Notes: a model not told the origin generated them from the sequence alone. Numbered from the stretch's first letter, positions 27,201-33,542 are shown. The stretch: DNA of 64,000 nt from an uncultured Subdoligranulum sp. (GCA_904374465.1 CAJFFY010000002.1:1-64000); one strand, 5' to 3'. Numbers and translations are program-made.

Positions 27201-27771
27201 CAACGGCCAGGTCTGCTTCACCCCATACTTTGCGTCGGCCAGCACCGGCACGGCCTCGGCGGCAGACGTCTGGGGCAACGATATCGCCTGGCTGCAGGCG
27301 GTGGACAGCCCCTATGACCAGTCGGTTGCCACCAACTGGAACACTAACGGCAACAGCAGCGGTACGGCCCGCTTTGCCCGGCAGACCTTGCTGGAGCGTA
27401 TCAAGTCGGAACTGGAAATTGATCTTACCGACGTGGATCCCAACAACTGGTTCAAAATCCTTTCCACCAACCAGTATGGTTGGGTCTCCAAGATCCAGAT
27501 TGGTCCGGATGGCAACAGCATTTCCGTCAGCGGCCGCTGGTTCCGCGAGAATCTGCTGGCACGGCAGAGCGTGGACGGCCGAAGCCTGCGCAGTCAGTGC
27601 TTCACCTTTACCTACGACAGCAACCTGGATTGCTTTATCTTTGATGTGTACGGTTACGGCCATGGCTGTGGTATGAGCCAGTGGGGCGCCGTGGGCTATG
27701 CACAGAACGGTTGGAGCTACCAGGACATTCTGCTGCATTATTTCCCCGGCACCACCCTGACCAGCTATTGA
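24274..27771 (+). CDS. Large membrane protein: PncC-like, sortase-B-like and SpoIID domains
   Basis: The 1165-residue product has four parts. Residues about 85-230 resemble the CinA C-terminal domain but with DETTGR in place of ESCTGG. A charged, Pro/Ala-rich linker follows. A single transmembrane helix lies at about 490-511 (MVLVFVVLLVLAGLVGLWWF). An outside part of about 525-720 has class-B sortase spacing (GFTLYLASGTYRFKVLAVY, then SLWQTDVEVG and VTGRLIE) but neither the catalytic His nor Cys. After a Ser/Thr/Pro linker comes a SpoIID/LytB domain (MVAQNELGSNAPAEAYKAQC ending in GHGCGMSQWGAVGYAQ). SpoIID proteins cut peptidoglycan glycan strands. Start ATG 24274 after AGAAAGGC; the frame is open further upstream inside cinA. 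The domain calls before SpoIID are my inference. Confidence 0.8.
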   Translation: MVNTQLKILRVFGPTAAEVSAVLRQARDDGCPGLRLLERDGEFAVCVQVSAPNRAMAEQYCDKWVQKLNAKFGDDVFATGETSLAQATLDLLLHKRKLLVAVDETTGRLVGNLLQPLPHSEAVFDFGTESYADPKRERQIKVPPQILKKFPGDVVQAAAARAVSAMQVTGADFAVAYMPATVGQCPFVLVCDRHGAAACALPPELSDAAIGNQILDLLRRRLQGLRLTDSCITFRPGKERPLLLVSEAGRERGNTVRFSLRRRTPATQEADHTADFEPMMDFDTAEPEMPPEPQQPSHTRTLHTGAVRQAAATGTAPVGTIQFETDLVQQPQPNTDPLNIETAGPQAAGASRRRRSAAMPSQPETETPEDAYDISLTGRKEPAPSILDEEIPDFSAEIDPEALAAAQAADDADAAAGRTTTAEDFTRAATRLFSEEDEAELAAAQAKAERRQRKPAASVPRRDRPVSGEAASIRNRSLAMIERTERRRRRTVTMVLVFVVLLVLAGLVGLWWFFRNDLGTRPAAKNYGTTAYDETAQSYLTNALEKRPGATGYLGWPGLDGTLVYAAGTEPDTASDGTQKSIVRFATASALDLTSPGNTVLECTGNTYASLAQEDVIRDNSGFTLYLASGTYRFKVLAVYYLDPAEEGEGAFDLYGSTDLSNYYDYLSFVAGIQARSLWQTDVEVGDRSHFLTVTSHSDEDGVLLCVTGRLIEEEETAALDGASITATEEPLLTALQYQRKNQPMPTISSLLSASVDRYAQQSAAASAAKRNNTQETEETQDSAGNSAQIADMQAQTDALIAGADKLLAGLTDVAGSGSETESDLNQGAEGSLPQQTVTVEQVTATPAPTPVPTETPAPTDAPAQTETPASDSTSEAPSSESTDSGSSGGESSSGAETINVTMNGTAQTMDLVQCLAMVAQNELGSNAPAEAYKAQCVATHCWILSQSGYPAVSGTTPGAAALAAAQEVARVLVTYNGQVCFTPYFASASTGTASAADVWGNDIAWLQAVDSPYDQSVATNWNTNGNSSGTARFARQTLLERIKSELEIDLTDVDPNNWFKILSTNQYGWVSKIQIGPDGNSISVSGRWFRENLLARQSVDGRSLRSQCFTFTYDSNLDCFIFDVYGYGHGCGMSQWGAVGYAQNGWSYQDILLHYFPGTTLTSY

Positions 27772-27778
27772 TTTCAAT

Positions 27779-27809
27779 CCCTGCCCGCTTGTGCGGGCAG
27801 GGATTTTTT
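27779..27809 (+). terminator. Terminator after the SpoIID-domain gene
   Basis: Perfect 10-bp CCCTGCCCGC/GCGGGCAGGG stem, TTGT loop, then ATTTTTT. Confidence 0.92.
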
Positions 27810-27890
27810 GCTGTGTACAAGGCAGAACTTTTGTGGTAAGATGAAAAAAGTCTGTGCGGTAATGCCGGGCAAGGAAAAGGAGAAGGTTTC

Positions 27891-28916
27891 GTGAAAAAGA
27901 TTCTGATGTTGGCCACCGGCGGTACCATTGCAACGCTGAAGACGGCCGAAGGTAAAGTCCCGCAGCTGACTTCCCGGGAACTGCTGCGCACGGTGCCGGA
28001 AATCCGGGAAATCTGTCAGGTGGAAACCCGGCAGCTGTTCCAGCTGGACAGCACCAATGTACACCCCGATCACTGGAAACTGATTGCAGGGGCCATCCTG
28101 GCGTCCTATGACGAATTTGACGGGTTTGTCATCACCCACGGTACCGACACGATGGCTTACACGGCGGCGGCACTCAGTTACATGCTGCCCGATTCCCGCA
28201 AGCCCATCGTGCTGACCGGTGCGCAGAACTCCATCGGCGAGCGGGAAACCGATGGCCGGCGCAACCTGCTGGATGCCTTCCTGTATGCGTCGTCTGCCTG
28301 CGCCTGGGGGGTGACCATCGTTTTTGACGGCCAGGCTATGCTGGGAACCCGCGCCAAGAAACTGCGCACCAAAAGCTACCATGCATTTTCCAGTATCGGA
28401 TATCCGGAGGTGGCCAAAATCCGGGACCGGAAAGTGTATCCGGTGCTACCCATGCCGGCAGGGCTGGGGAAGCCCAAGGCCAGCCTGGCACTGGACCCTT
28501 CCGTCTTTGTGCTCAAACTGATTCCCGGTATCCGCCCCGATGTGTTGCGGTTGCTGCGCCCTGTTTACCATGCCCTGATTGTGGAGGGATTCGGCGTGGG
28601 TGGCGTGCCCTACTATGCCACGGCAGATTTTGCCCGGGAAGTACAGGCCTGGATCCAGGCGGGCAAAGTGGTCATCATGACCACCCAGGTTATCTACGAG
28701 GGCAGCGACATGAGCGTGTACCAGGTGGGGCACCAGATCAAGCAGAACGGGGTCATTGAAGCCTATGACATGACGCTGGAGGCTGTGGTGACCAAGACGA
28801 TGCATCTGCTGCCCCAATGCCCGGACCTGCCTTCTTTCCGCAGCCGCTTCCTGACGCCGGTGGCCAGTGATATTCTGCTGCCGGCAGAAGAGGCGCTGGA
28901 ACCGGAAAATCTGTAA
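27891..28916 (+). CDS. L-asparaginase, type I
   Basis: Hydrolyses asparagine to aspartate and ammonia; with no signal peptide it should be cytoplasmic. The 341-residue product carries both asparaginase signatures: LATGGTIATLK near the N-terminus (catalytic Thr) and ITHGTDTMAYTAAAL at about residues 82-96 (second Thr and Asp). The start is GTG 27891 after GGAAAAGGAGAAGG. It is monocistronic, followed by a strong hairpin, and is the last chromosomal protein gene before the prophage. Confidence 0.93.
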   Translation: MKKILMLATGGTIATLKTAEGKVPQLTSRELLRTVPEIREICQVETRQLFQLDSTNVHPDHWKLIAGAILASYDEFDGFVITHGTDTMAYTAAALSYMLPDSRKPIVLTGAQNSIGERETDGRRNLLDAFLYASSACAWGVTIVFDGQAMLGTRAKKLRTKSYHAFSSIGYPEVAKIRDRKVYPVLPMPAGLGKPKASLALDPSVFVLKLIPGIRPDVLRLLRPVYHALIVEGFGVGGVPYYATADFAREVQAWIQAGKVVIMTTQVIYEGSDMSVYQVGHQIKQNGVIEAYDMTLEAVVTKTMHLLPQCPDLPSFRSRFLTPVASDILLPAEEALEPENL

Positions 28917-28925
28917 ACTGCAAAA

Positions 28926-28970
28926 ACAAACCGTCCCCCTGCCACAGCCCGGGCAGGGGGACGGTTTGTT
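28926..28970 (+). terminator. Terminator after asparaginase
   Basis: Very long stem (ACCGTCCCCCTGCC/GGCAGGGGGACGGT) with an 8-nt loop and flanking A and T runs; may work in both directions. Confidence 0.88.
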
Positions 28971-28993
28971 AAATGTAATAAATCTGAAAATAC

Positions 28994-29030
28994 AAAACCC
29001 GCGATCCATCCTAGGATGATCGCGGGTTTT
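28994..29030 (-). terminator. Terminator of the interrupted tRNA-Ser gene
   Basis: AAAACCCGCGAT and ATCGCGGGTTTT form a stem directly behind the CCA end of the minus-strand tRNA-Ser fragment. It belongs to the original host tRNA gene and remains on the chromosomal side of the junction. Confidence 0.75.
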
Positions 29031-29032
29031 GT

Positions 29033-29096
29033 TGGCGGAGTAAGAGAGATTTGAACTCTCGCGGCCCTTTCGGACCCTACGCCCTTAGCAGGGGCA
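29033..29096 (-). other. attL: 3' part of tRNA-Ser(GCU), prophage left junction
   Basis: Read on the minus strand it has an anticodon arm (TGCCC-CTGCTAA-GGGCG, anticodon GCU), a long variable arm (TAGGGTCCGAAAGGGCC), a T arm (GAGAG-TTCAAAT-CTCTC), the acceptor 3' strand TTACTCC, a discriminator G and CCA. The matching 5' GGAGTAA half and D arm are absent upstream, where phage sequence begins. This is the expected left attachment site of a tyrosine-integrase phage using a tRNA 3' end. The complete tRNA should be rebuilt at the right junction, outside the window. Confidence 0.85.
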
Positions 29097-29143
29097 AAAC
29101 TGATGCGGATAATAAACGATATACCGTAATATAGCATTGCATG

Positions 29144-29163
29144 GGTTGACACCAGGTTGACAC
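29144..29163. repeat. Direct repeat GGTTGACACC x2, possible integrase arm sites
   Basis: Two copies of GGTTGACACC lie 11 bp apart between the attachment site and the integrase stop codon. Position and spacing (about one helical turn) suit arm-type binding sites for integrase or excisionase; this is inference. Confidence 0.45.
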
Positions 29164-29194
29164 CTGCAAGGCTTTGATTTGGCGGAGTTAGAGA

Positions 29195-30319
29195 TCAAAC
29201 CATCTTCATCTGGTTAACGGCCTCCAATTTGGCGGCAAGGGAGATGTGGGCGTAGGTATCGCCCAGGGAAGATTTGCCGCGGCTGTTGGAATGGCCTATG
29301 ATGGCGTTGATCGTAACATCGCTGACGGCGGGCACAATCTCATGCAGGCGGGTGTAGCAGGTGTGCCGCTGGCAGTAGCTGCCAAGGGGGCGAATGCCGG
29401 CGCGCTGCACCATGTTTTTCCACTCGGAATAGTAGGCGTTCTCGTCCCGGTCTACCAGGCCATACCGGGCGCGGGGCAAAAGCGCCTGCAGCACGGGTAC
29501 TATCGGCTCGGCGATGGGGATTTCCCGGTCACGGCCGGCAGCGGTTTTGATACCGCCCACGATGCACCGGCCGGGAATATCAACACGGGAAACATCCTGT
29601 GCAAACAGTTCCCCGGTGCGCATACCGGTGTAGGCCATGACAAGAGCATACCCGGAAATGGAGGGCTGGCCGTTCTGCCAGTCATTCCAGATCGCCTGCA
29701 TCTCCTGGCAGGTGCGGGCGTCCTTGGAAGTGAGGGGCTTGCTGGGCAGCTCGATGTGGGAAACAATGGTTTCCCGGCCGGGGTCGATGACGTTCTCCAA
29801 CACGGCCATATCAAAGATTTTCTGCAGGATGGTTTTGGCGTCCCGCTTTGGGTAAAAGGCACCCTCGATACCGTCCACCAGGTTCTGCAGCTCGGAATAG
29901 CGCAGGCTGGCCACATCGCGCTCCTTGATGGAATCCAGACGTTTATAGGCCGTCAGGTAATGGCTGCGCTTGTCAGGGGAAATTTCCTGCCACTTGCGGG
30001 AAGCCTGCACCAGCGTGAACAGCTGGTCAACGGTGCGGGTCACCGGACCGCCCTCCTGGCCGGTGCGCAGATTGGGCAAATAGTTGATAGCATCGGCACG
30101 GGTTGCAAAGCCGCCCTTGGTGACGGTGGACACGATGACACCGCCGCGCTTCATCCGAACCTTGGCCGTCCAGGTAGAACCGCGCTTATACACGCTGCCG
30201 GTGCCGTTGGGGTTATGGGTTTTCTTGGAAGCACGTGGAGTGGTGGTCTGCTTTTTACCGCAGTACCGGCAGTAGAGATCACCATCGTCTATTTCTTTTT
30301 TGCACTTGACGCACAGCAT
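29195..30319 (-). CDS. int: Tyrosine-type phage integrase with N-terminal zinc ribbon
   Basis: Site-specific recombinase for prophage integration and excision. The 374-residue product starts with a four-cysteine zinc ribbon (CVKCKK...CRYCGKK), then an AP2-like DNA-binding segment (NGTGSVYKRGSTWTAKVRM), a core-binding helical domain, and the catalytic domain. The catalytic residues lie in AYTGMRTGELFA (Arg), RHTCYTRLHE (His and Arg), AIIGHSNSRG (His) and DTYAHI (nucleophile Tyr). It is next to attL and oriented toward it, as usual. ATG follows CAGGAGTGATTTTAT. Confidence 0.95.
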   Translation of the reverse strand: MLCVKCKKEIDDGDLYCRYCGKKQTTTPRASKKTHNPNGTGSVYKRGSTWTAKVRMKRGGVIVSTVTKGGFATRADAINYLPNLRTGQEGGPVTRTVDQLFTLVQASRKWQEISPDKRSHYLTAYKRLDSIKERDVASLRYSELQNLVDGIEGAFYPKRDAKTILQKIFDMAVLENVIDPGRETIVSHIELPSKPLTSKDARTCQEMQAIWNDWQNGQPSISGYALVMAYTGMRTGELFAQDVSRVDIPGRCIVGGIKTAAGRDREIPIAEPIVPVLQALLPRARYGLVDRDENAYYSEWKNMVQRAGIRPLGSYCQRHTCYTRLHEIVPAVSDVTINAIIGHSNSRGKSSLGDTYAHISLAAKLEAVNQMKMV

Positions 30320-30325
30320 ATAAAA

Positions 30326-31024
30326 TCACTCCTGGAATTCAACGCCGGAAAAAACGGGCAAGGTATTGATGTCACCATCCCAGAAATAAGTGGCAGTGAA
30401 AACTGTTCGGACAGTGGCACCAAAAGAATTCTGGGAATCCACATAGGAAGTAACGGTCCAGGAATCTCCCTCCCGCGTTACGCTGTACTGGTCGAGATCA
30501 AGAATAGTACCGGGGAAGCTGGCGGTGGAGGGGGATTTGAGATAAGAAGGAACATCACGGCTGATGGAACTGGCCAAGATTACCCGCTGAGAATCCGTCA
30601 CAAAAAGATCGGAGAAGGTAGCAACCACCTGATTGTCACGGTACAAGTATATGTCAAGATCACCCTCGTACAAATCTTTGACAGTAGAAGCATCGGTAGA
30701 AAAAGCCACAAACCGGTAGCCCTCATAGGGGATAAACACAAGGTCGGAATCTTCGGTATAACAATCCGACAAATCATCAATGCCAACCTGTGAAGTTACG
30801 TCCATAAGGCTTTGCGCAAGTGATTCAGATATACCAATGTCAGAAGCAAGTACTTGCGCAGGGCTGGGCGTGGGGGACGGGGTGGGACTTGGAGTGGGAG
30901 AAGGCGTTGGGGATGCAGTAGGCGTAGGAGTTGGAGCGGGCGCAATAATGCCGGCCTGTTGACACCGGGACATTACAAAAGTGAAGCACACAATTACAAA
31001 AATAATGACAGCTAGTTTTTTCAT
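30326..31024 (-). CDS. Secreted or membrane-anchored prophage protein with Pro/Thr/Ser repeats
   Basis: Unknown function. The 232-residue product opens MKKLAVIIFVIVCFTFVMSR, a positively charged start and one hydrophobic stretch, so it is probably exported or N-terminally anchored. The cysteine after SR does not give a good lipobox. A linker of PSPTPSPT repeats (about residues 29-55) leads to a globular domain. It lies 6 nt before int in the lysogeny region, so it may be expressed in the lysogen and alter the host surface. Start at 31024, with GAAAGGAGTTCCC upstream. Confidence 0.75.
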   Translation of the reverse strand: MKKLAVIIFVIVCFTFVMSRCQQAGIIAPAPTPTPTASPTPSPTPSPTPSPTPSPAQVLASDIGISESLAQSLMDVTSQVGIDDLSDCYTEDSDLVFIPYEGYRFVAFSTDASTVKDLYEGDLDIYLYRDNQVVATFSDLFVTDSQRVILASSISRDVPSYLKSPSTASFPGTILDLDQYSVTREGDSWTVTSYVDSQNSFGATVRTVFTATYFWDGDINTLPVFSGVEFQE

Positions 31025-31040
31025 GGGAACTCCTTTCAAT

Positions 31041-31069
31041 AACAAAAGCCCCGGCGCACGGCCGGGGCT
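31041..31069 (-). terminator. Hairpin upstream of the secreted-protein gene
   Basis: On the minus strand AGCCCCGGC and GCCGGGGCT pair and are followed by TTTTGTT. It lies 17 nt upstream of the gene start and would attenuate read-through from the repressor. Confidence 0.7.
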
Positions 31070-31189
31070 GATGGTACAGGTATAGAACAACTGCGCACAC
31101 CCGCCCCATCAGATGCACACAGTATCTTTATAGACACTATATCATAGAAAGCTAGTTGTAGCAAGTAGAGTAGCAAGTGAATAGATAAA

Positions 31190-31225
31190 GAAAAGCACCA
31201 GGACCCAAAAGCCCTGGTGCTTTTT
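31190..31225. terminator. Bidirectional terminator after the repressor gene
   Basis: GCACCAGG/CCTGGTGC stem with AAAA upstream and TTTTT downstream, 40 nt after the repressor stop. Confidence 0.85.
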
Positions 31226-31265
31226 CAGTTGGAGCGGCGATGCCGATCAGCGGCAAGATCAAGCA

Positions 31266-31733
31266 CTATCCGGCGGAAGTAGAGGATTCGTCCATGTTGT
31301 TTTTTTCGTCGGCCACCATATCCATGTAATCGCGGGCGGCGGCCACCGCCTCGGCGGCGGTATCGCTGACGGAAGCGGGGGAAAATTTTTCAACAAGATT
31401 GTCCACATACCGCATGATGGCGGCCCGGTCGGATTCGGACAATTCCAAAAACGCAGCCAGAGCGGACTGTTCGCGTGCGGTCAATTTGTATTCGTCGGCC
31501 AGCCGGGAGAGGATGGAGGACTGGTCCTGATCGAACATGTCCCCATCGCCGGTGCGAAGCCAAGTTTCGTTGACGTTGAACTCACGGCAGATAGAAAGAA
31601 TTGTCTGCTCAGACGCACCAGACAATCCGCGCTCAATTTTGCTTAGCCCAGAACTGGTAATACCAATGCGAGAACTGAAGGAATCAAGCGTAAGGTGCAA
31701 ATGCTTCCGTACGATTTTAATGCGCTCATTCAT
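31266..31733 (-). CDS. XRE-family phage repressor (CI-like)
   Basis: Likely master repressor of lysogeny. The 155-residue product has an N-terminal helix-turn-helix (RIKIVRKHLHLTLDSFSSRI, then GITSSGLSKIERG, about residues 3-40). The acidic C-terminal half has no LexA/CI-type autocleavage site that I can see, so induction may use an antirepressor or another route. ATG 31733 is preferred over GTG 31745 because AAAGGTGGTG lies at the right distance. It faces divergently away from the early genes across a promoter/operator region. Confidence 0.88.
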   Translation of the reverse strand: MNERIKIVRKHLHLTLDSFSSRIGITSSGLSKIERGLSGASEQTILSICREFNVNETWLRTGDGDMFDQDQSSILSRLADEYKLTAREQSALAAFLELSESDRAAIMRYVDNLVEKFSPASVSDTAAEAVAAARDYMDMVADEKNNMDESSTSAG

Positions 31734-31757
31734 TATGTTCACCACCTTTCTGATAAT

Positions 31758-31786
31758 AGAATATCACAAAAAATGTAGTAAGTCAA
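31758..31786 (-). promoter_or_regulatory. Promoter of the repressor gene (PRM-like)
   Basis: Minus-strand TTGACT (31781-31786), exactly 17 nt, and TATTCT (31758-31763), just upstream of the repressor start. The -35 box lies inside the inverted-repeat half-site at 31781-31794. Confidence 0.75.
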
Positions 31787-31883
31787 ATTATTTTGAAAAA
31801 ATACGTTGACAAAATGGAGTAAGTACGCTATAATGAGACTGTAAAAATCAACTGACTACAAATTAAGAGAAAATAATTTGACT
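31781..31883. promoter_or_regulatory. Operator region: 14-bp inverted repeat around the early promoter
   Basis: AGTCAAATTATTTT at 31781-31794 is repeated as its exact reverse complement at 31870-31883. Related half-sites GTAAGT, CTGACTAC and TTGACTAC occur between and beside them. The two copies flank the early promoter and overlap the repressor promoter, as expected for cooperative repressor operators. Confidence 0.65.
31806..31834 (+). promoter_or_regulatory. Early lytic promoter (PR-like)
   Basis: Perfect consensus TTGACA (31806-31811), 17-nt spacer and TATAAT (31829-31834), pointing into the plus-strand early genes, between the two operator half-sites. Confidence 0.85.
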
Positions 31884-31903
31884 ACGGAAAGGCGGAGGAA
31901 AGC

Positions 31904-32221
31904 ATGTGCGAACAGATGCAACTGACTTGCACCAAACACAAGCTGTATGACCTTTTGGTGTCAATTCGTGGAGCCGGAGGTATGCCGTCGTTCGGAAAGT
32001 GCACTTTCAAAAAGGCATATCGAAAACGGTCGTGGTGGATGGAATGGAGCACAAAGTGGGCAGATTTTGAGGTGTATTTTTCGACCGTAGCAGGTGACCC
32101 GGTCATAGTCACAACTGTGAGAAATTACAGTCGGGACGGAAGTGTTGAGAAAACGATGCGGTACACCAGAAAGGTTGCGGTAGAGGTACTGAAAAAGTAC
32201 GGAATGCTTGAATGTACTTGA
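31904..32221 (+). CDS. Hypothetical protein, first early gene
   Basis: Unrecognised 105-residue basic protein, rich in Lys, Arg and aromatic residues (KKAYRKRSWWMEWSTKWADF), with no clear helix-turn-helix. It occupies the position where a Cro or antirepressor is often found, directly behind the early promoter. AAGGCGGAGGAAAGC before the ATG is a strong ribosome-binding site. Codon use is more AT-rich than the chromosomal genes. Confidence 0.7.
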   Translation: MCEQMQLTCTKHKLYDLLVSIRGAGGMPSFGKCTFKKAYRKRSWWMEWSTKWADFEVYFSTVAGDPVIVTTVRNYSRDGSVEKTMRYTRKVAVEVLKKYGMLECT

Positions 32222-32255
32222 ATGTAAAGGTACAGCAGAAAGGGGCGTGGTACGC

Positions 32256-32480
32256 ATGGACAGGGAAGAAGTATTTGCCCACTATGGCAAAACATGCCCG
32301 AAAGAAAACGGGTTCGGCTACGGGTTATGGCCGAGAGAAAAAGCGATGGAAAATCTGAAAGAGCTGCCAGAATTTCTACCGTACCTCAACCCAAAGAAGA
32401 AAATCCGAATCACATTTGACTATGACCCGGATTTCCCGTTCGCACTGTTTACAACCGAAAACCTGAGAGAGGACGACTAG
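32256..32480 (+). CDS. Small hypothetical prophage protein
   Basis: A 74-residue acidic protein (MDREEVFAHYGKTCPKENG and on) with no motif I recognise. The ATG at 32256 follows GAAAGGGGCG; an earlier in-frame ATG at 32208 inside the previous gene has no site. Its TAG stop overlaps, by two bases on the opposite strand, the TAG of a convergent small gene. Confidence 0.55.
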   Translation: MDREEVFAHYGKTCPKENGFGYGLWPREKAMENLKELPEFLPYLNPKKKIRITFDYDPDFPFALFTTENLREDD

Positions 32481-32686
32481 TTGCCCAGCTTTGTGCAGCG
32501 GCAGCCGGGCGGGATGATGCCAAGGGATAAAACATCCTCTTTTTTATCCCATAGGAACTCGACGCCAACAAGGCCGGAAGAACTGTACTGCGGGAACGAT
32601 TCCCATGCATAACGGTGGATGTTTTCGCAGACGGAGATACGCTGTTCGACCGGTAGTGAAGTGAGATCGACTGAATAGAACGGCAC
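32477..32686 (-). CDS. Small hypothetical protein on the minus strand
   Basis: Unrecognised 69-residue protein reading VPFYSVDLTSLPVEQRISV from a GTG start (32686) preceded by a very strong AGGAGGGAGGTG site, and ending CRCTKLGN. It has three cysteines. It is the only minus-strand gene inside the early region and converges on its neighbour with overlapping stops. The strong site is the main support. Confidence 0.5.
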   Translation of the reverse strand: MPFYSVDLTSLPVEQRISVCENIHRYAWESFPQYSSSGLVGVEFLWDKKEDVLSLGIIPPGCRCTKLGN

Positions 32687-32782
32687 AAAATTCACCTCCC
32701 TCCTATTGGAAATAGCGGCCGGACGGGGCCACTGATTCCAGTATAACAGAGAGAAAGAGGAAACAAAAGGAGAAGTACAGCA

Positions 32783-32938
32783 ATGAGCAAGAAAGAACAG
32801 GATGCGCGCTGGATGGCGGAGCAGCTGGAAAAGCTGCCGGAGACAGCTCAGGAGCATGTTCGCGGCGTAATCGTAGGGGTGAAACTTGCGACAGAGGAAC
32901 GTCAGAAGCAGAAAGAAGATGCCCGCGAGGGCGCCTGA
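32783..32938 (+). CDS. Very small helical prophage protein
   Basis: A 51-residue highly charged, probably all-helical protein (MSKKEQDARWMAEQLEKLPE, ending KQKEDAREGA). AAAAGGAGAAGTACAGCA precedes the ATG. Function unknown; short charged proteins like this are common in phage early regions. It ends 30 nt before the tRNA pair. Confidence 0.65.
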   Translation: MSKKEQDARWMAEQLEKLPETAQEHVRGVIVGVKLATEERQKQKEDAREGA

Positions 32939-32968
32939 TATACCGCCCGGCGGATGCCGGGCACCCTT

Positions 32969-33044
32969 GCCGGCGAAGCACAAATGGCTGTGCAGCTGAT
33001 TTGTAATCAGAAGGCTACGGGTTCGAGGCCCGCCGCCGGCTCCA
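32969..33044 (+). tRNA. tRNA-Thr (anticodon TGT)
   Basis: Acceptor stem GCCGGCG/CGCCGGC (7 perfect pairs), D arm GCAC...GTGC, anticodon loop TTTGTAA with anticodon TGT on a CTGA/TCAG stem, T arm CGGG-TTCGAGG-CCCG, discriminator T and an encoded CCA. The outer T-stem pair is A-C. It is phage-borne and reads ACA codons. Confidence 0.85.
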
Positions 33045-33047
33045 TAT

Positions 33048-33122
33048 GCGAGGGTCGTATAACGGCTAGTACACCAGCCTTCCAAGCTGGGAGCGGGGGT
33101 TCGATTCCCCTTCCTCGCTCCA
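33048..33122 (+). tRNA. tRNA-Gly (anticodon TCC)
   Basis: Acceptor GCGAGGG/TCCTCGC (one G-T pair), D arm GTAT...GTAC, anticodon arm CCAGC-CTTCCAA-GCTGG with anticodon TCC, T arm GGGG-TTCGATT-CCCC, discriminator T and an encoded CCA. It starts 3 nt after the tRNA-Thr CCA, so the two are processed from one transcript. Confidence 0.9.
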
Positions 33123-33129
33123 TGGTAAA

Positions 33130-33500
33130 CCTGGATGCCAAAGAAAACCTGCTTCGACAGGGAAGTGAACGGTTGAGCCGGACACACCAGGATAGAGCGT
33201 GACAGGTGGAAACGCTCACCGTCCTTGCCCCAACCAAGCACCGGGACGGCCCTGCAATGTGAGGCGATTGCCCAAACGTTCGGGGGTATGAGCCTCGTCC
33301 ATGTTCCCTGTCTGGCCTGGGTGAGTGGCCAGAACCGCCGCGGGTGAAGCGGGACCCGGCCCTGACATTCGTCCGCGTGGGTGCCCCAAAATGCCCACCA
33401 GGCCGGGATATAAGGGGAACGCGCCCGCGCGAGGACGCGGACCCCGTGGGGTGATGGCCGCCGCGCAGCCATAATCAAACCTCCTGTTTTTGCATTTTTC
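33130..33500 (+). ncRNA. Candidate large structured non-coding RNA beside phage tRNAs
   Basis: About 370 GC-rich bases between tRNA-Gly and a tRNA-like end contain no credible gene but many successive stem-loops. Examples are GAGCGT/ACGCTC, CCGTCC/GGGACGG, GAGGC/GCCTC, CTGGCC/GGCCAG, CCGC/GCGG, GTGGG/CCCAC, CCGCG/CGCGG and ACCCC/GGGGT. Location in a prophage next to tRNAs is typical of the GOLLD and ROOL classes of giant phage RNAs, but I cannot confirm membership of either. Boundaries are approximate. Confidence 0.5.
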
Positions 33501-33542
33501 TCCTTCACAGTTTTTCACGAAGCAGCGCGGCGGCCTTTATAT

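Noticed and set aside
29033..29096. Complete tRNA-Ser gene
   Set aside because: The 5' acceptor strand and D arm are missing; phage sequence starts beyond the anticodon arm.
32954..33202. 82-codon frame across the tRNA pair
   Set aside because: It reads through two tRNA genes and has no ribosome-binding site.
33216..33518. Short minus-strand frames in the 33.1-33.5 kb stretch
   Set aside because: Composition follows the GC-rich stem-loops; no start signals. A structured RNA explains the stretch better.
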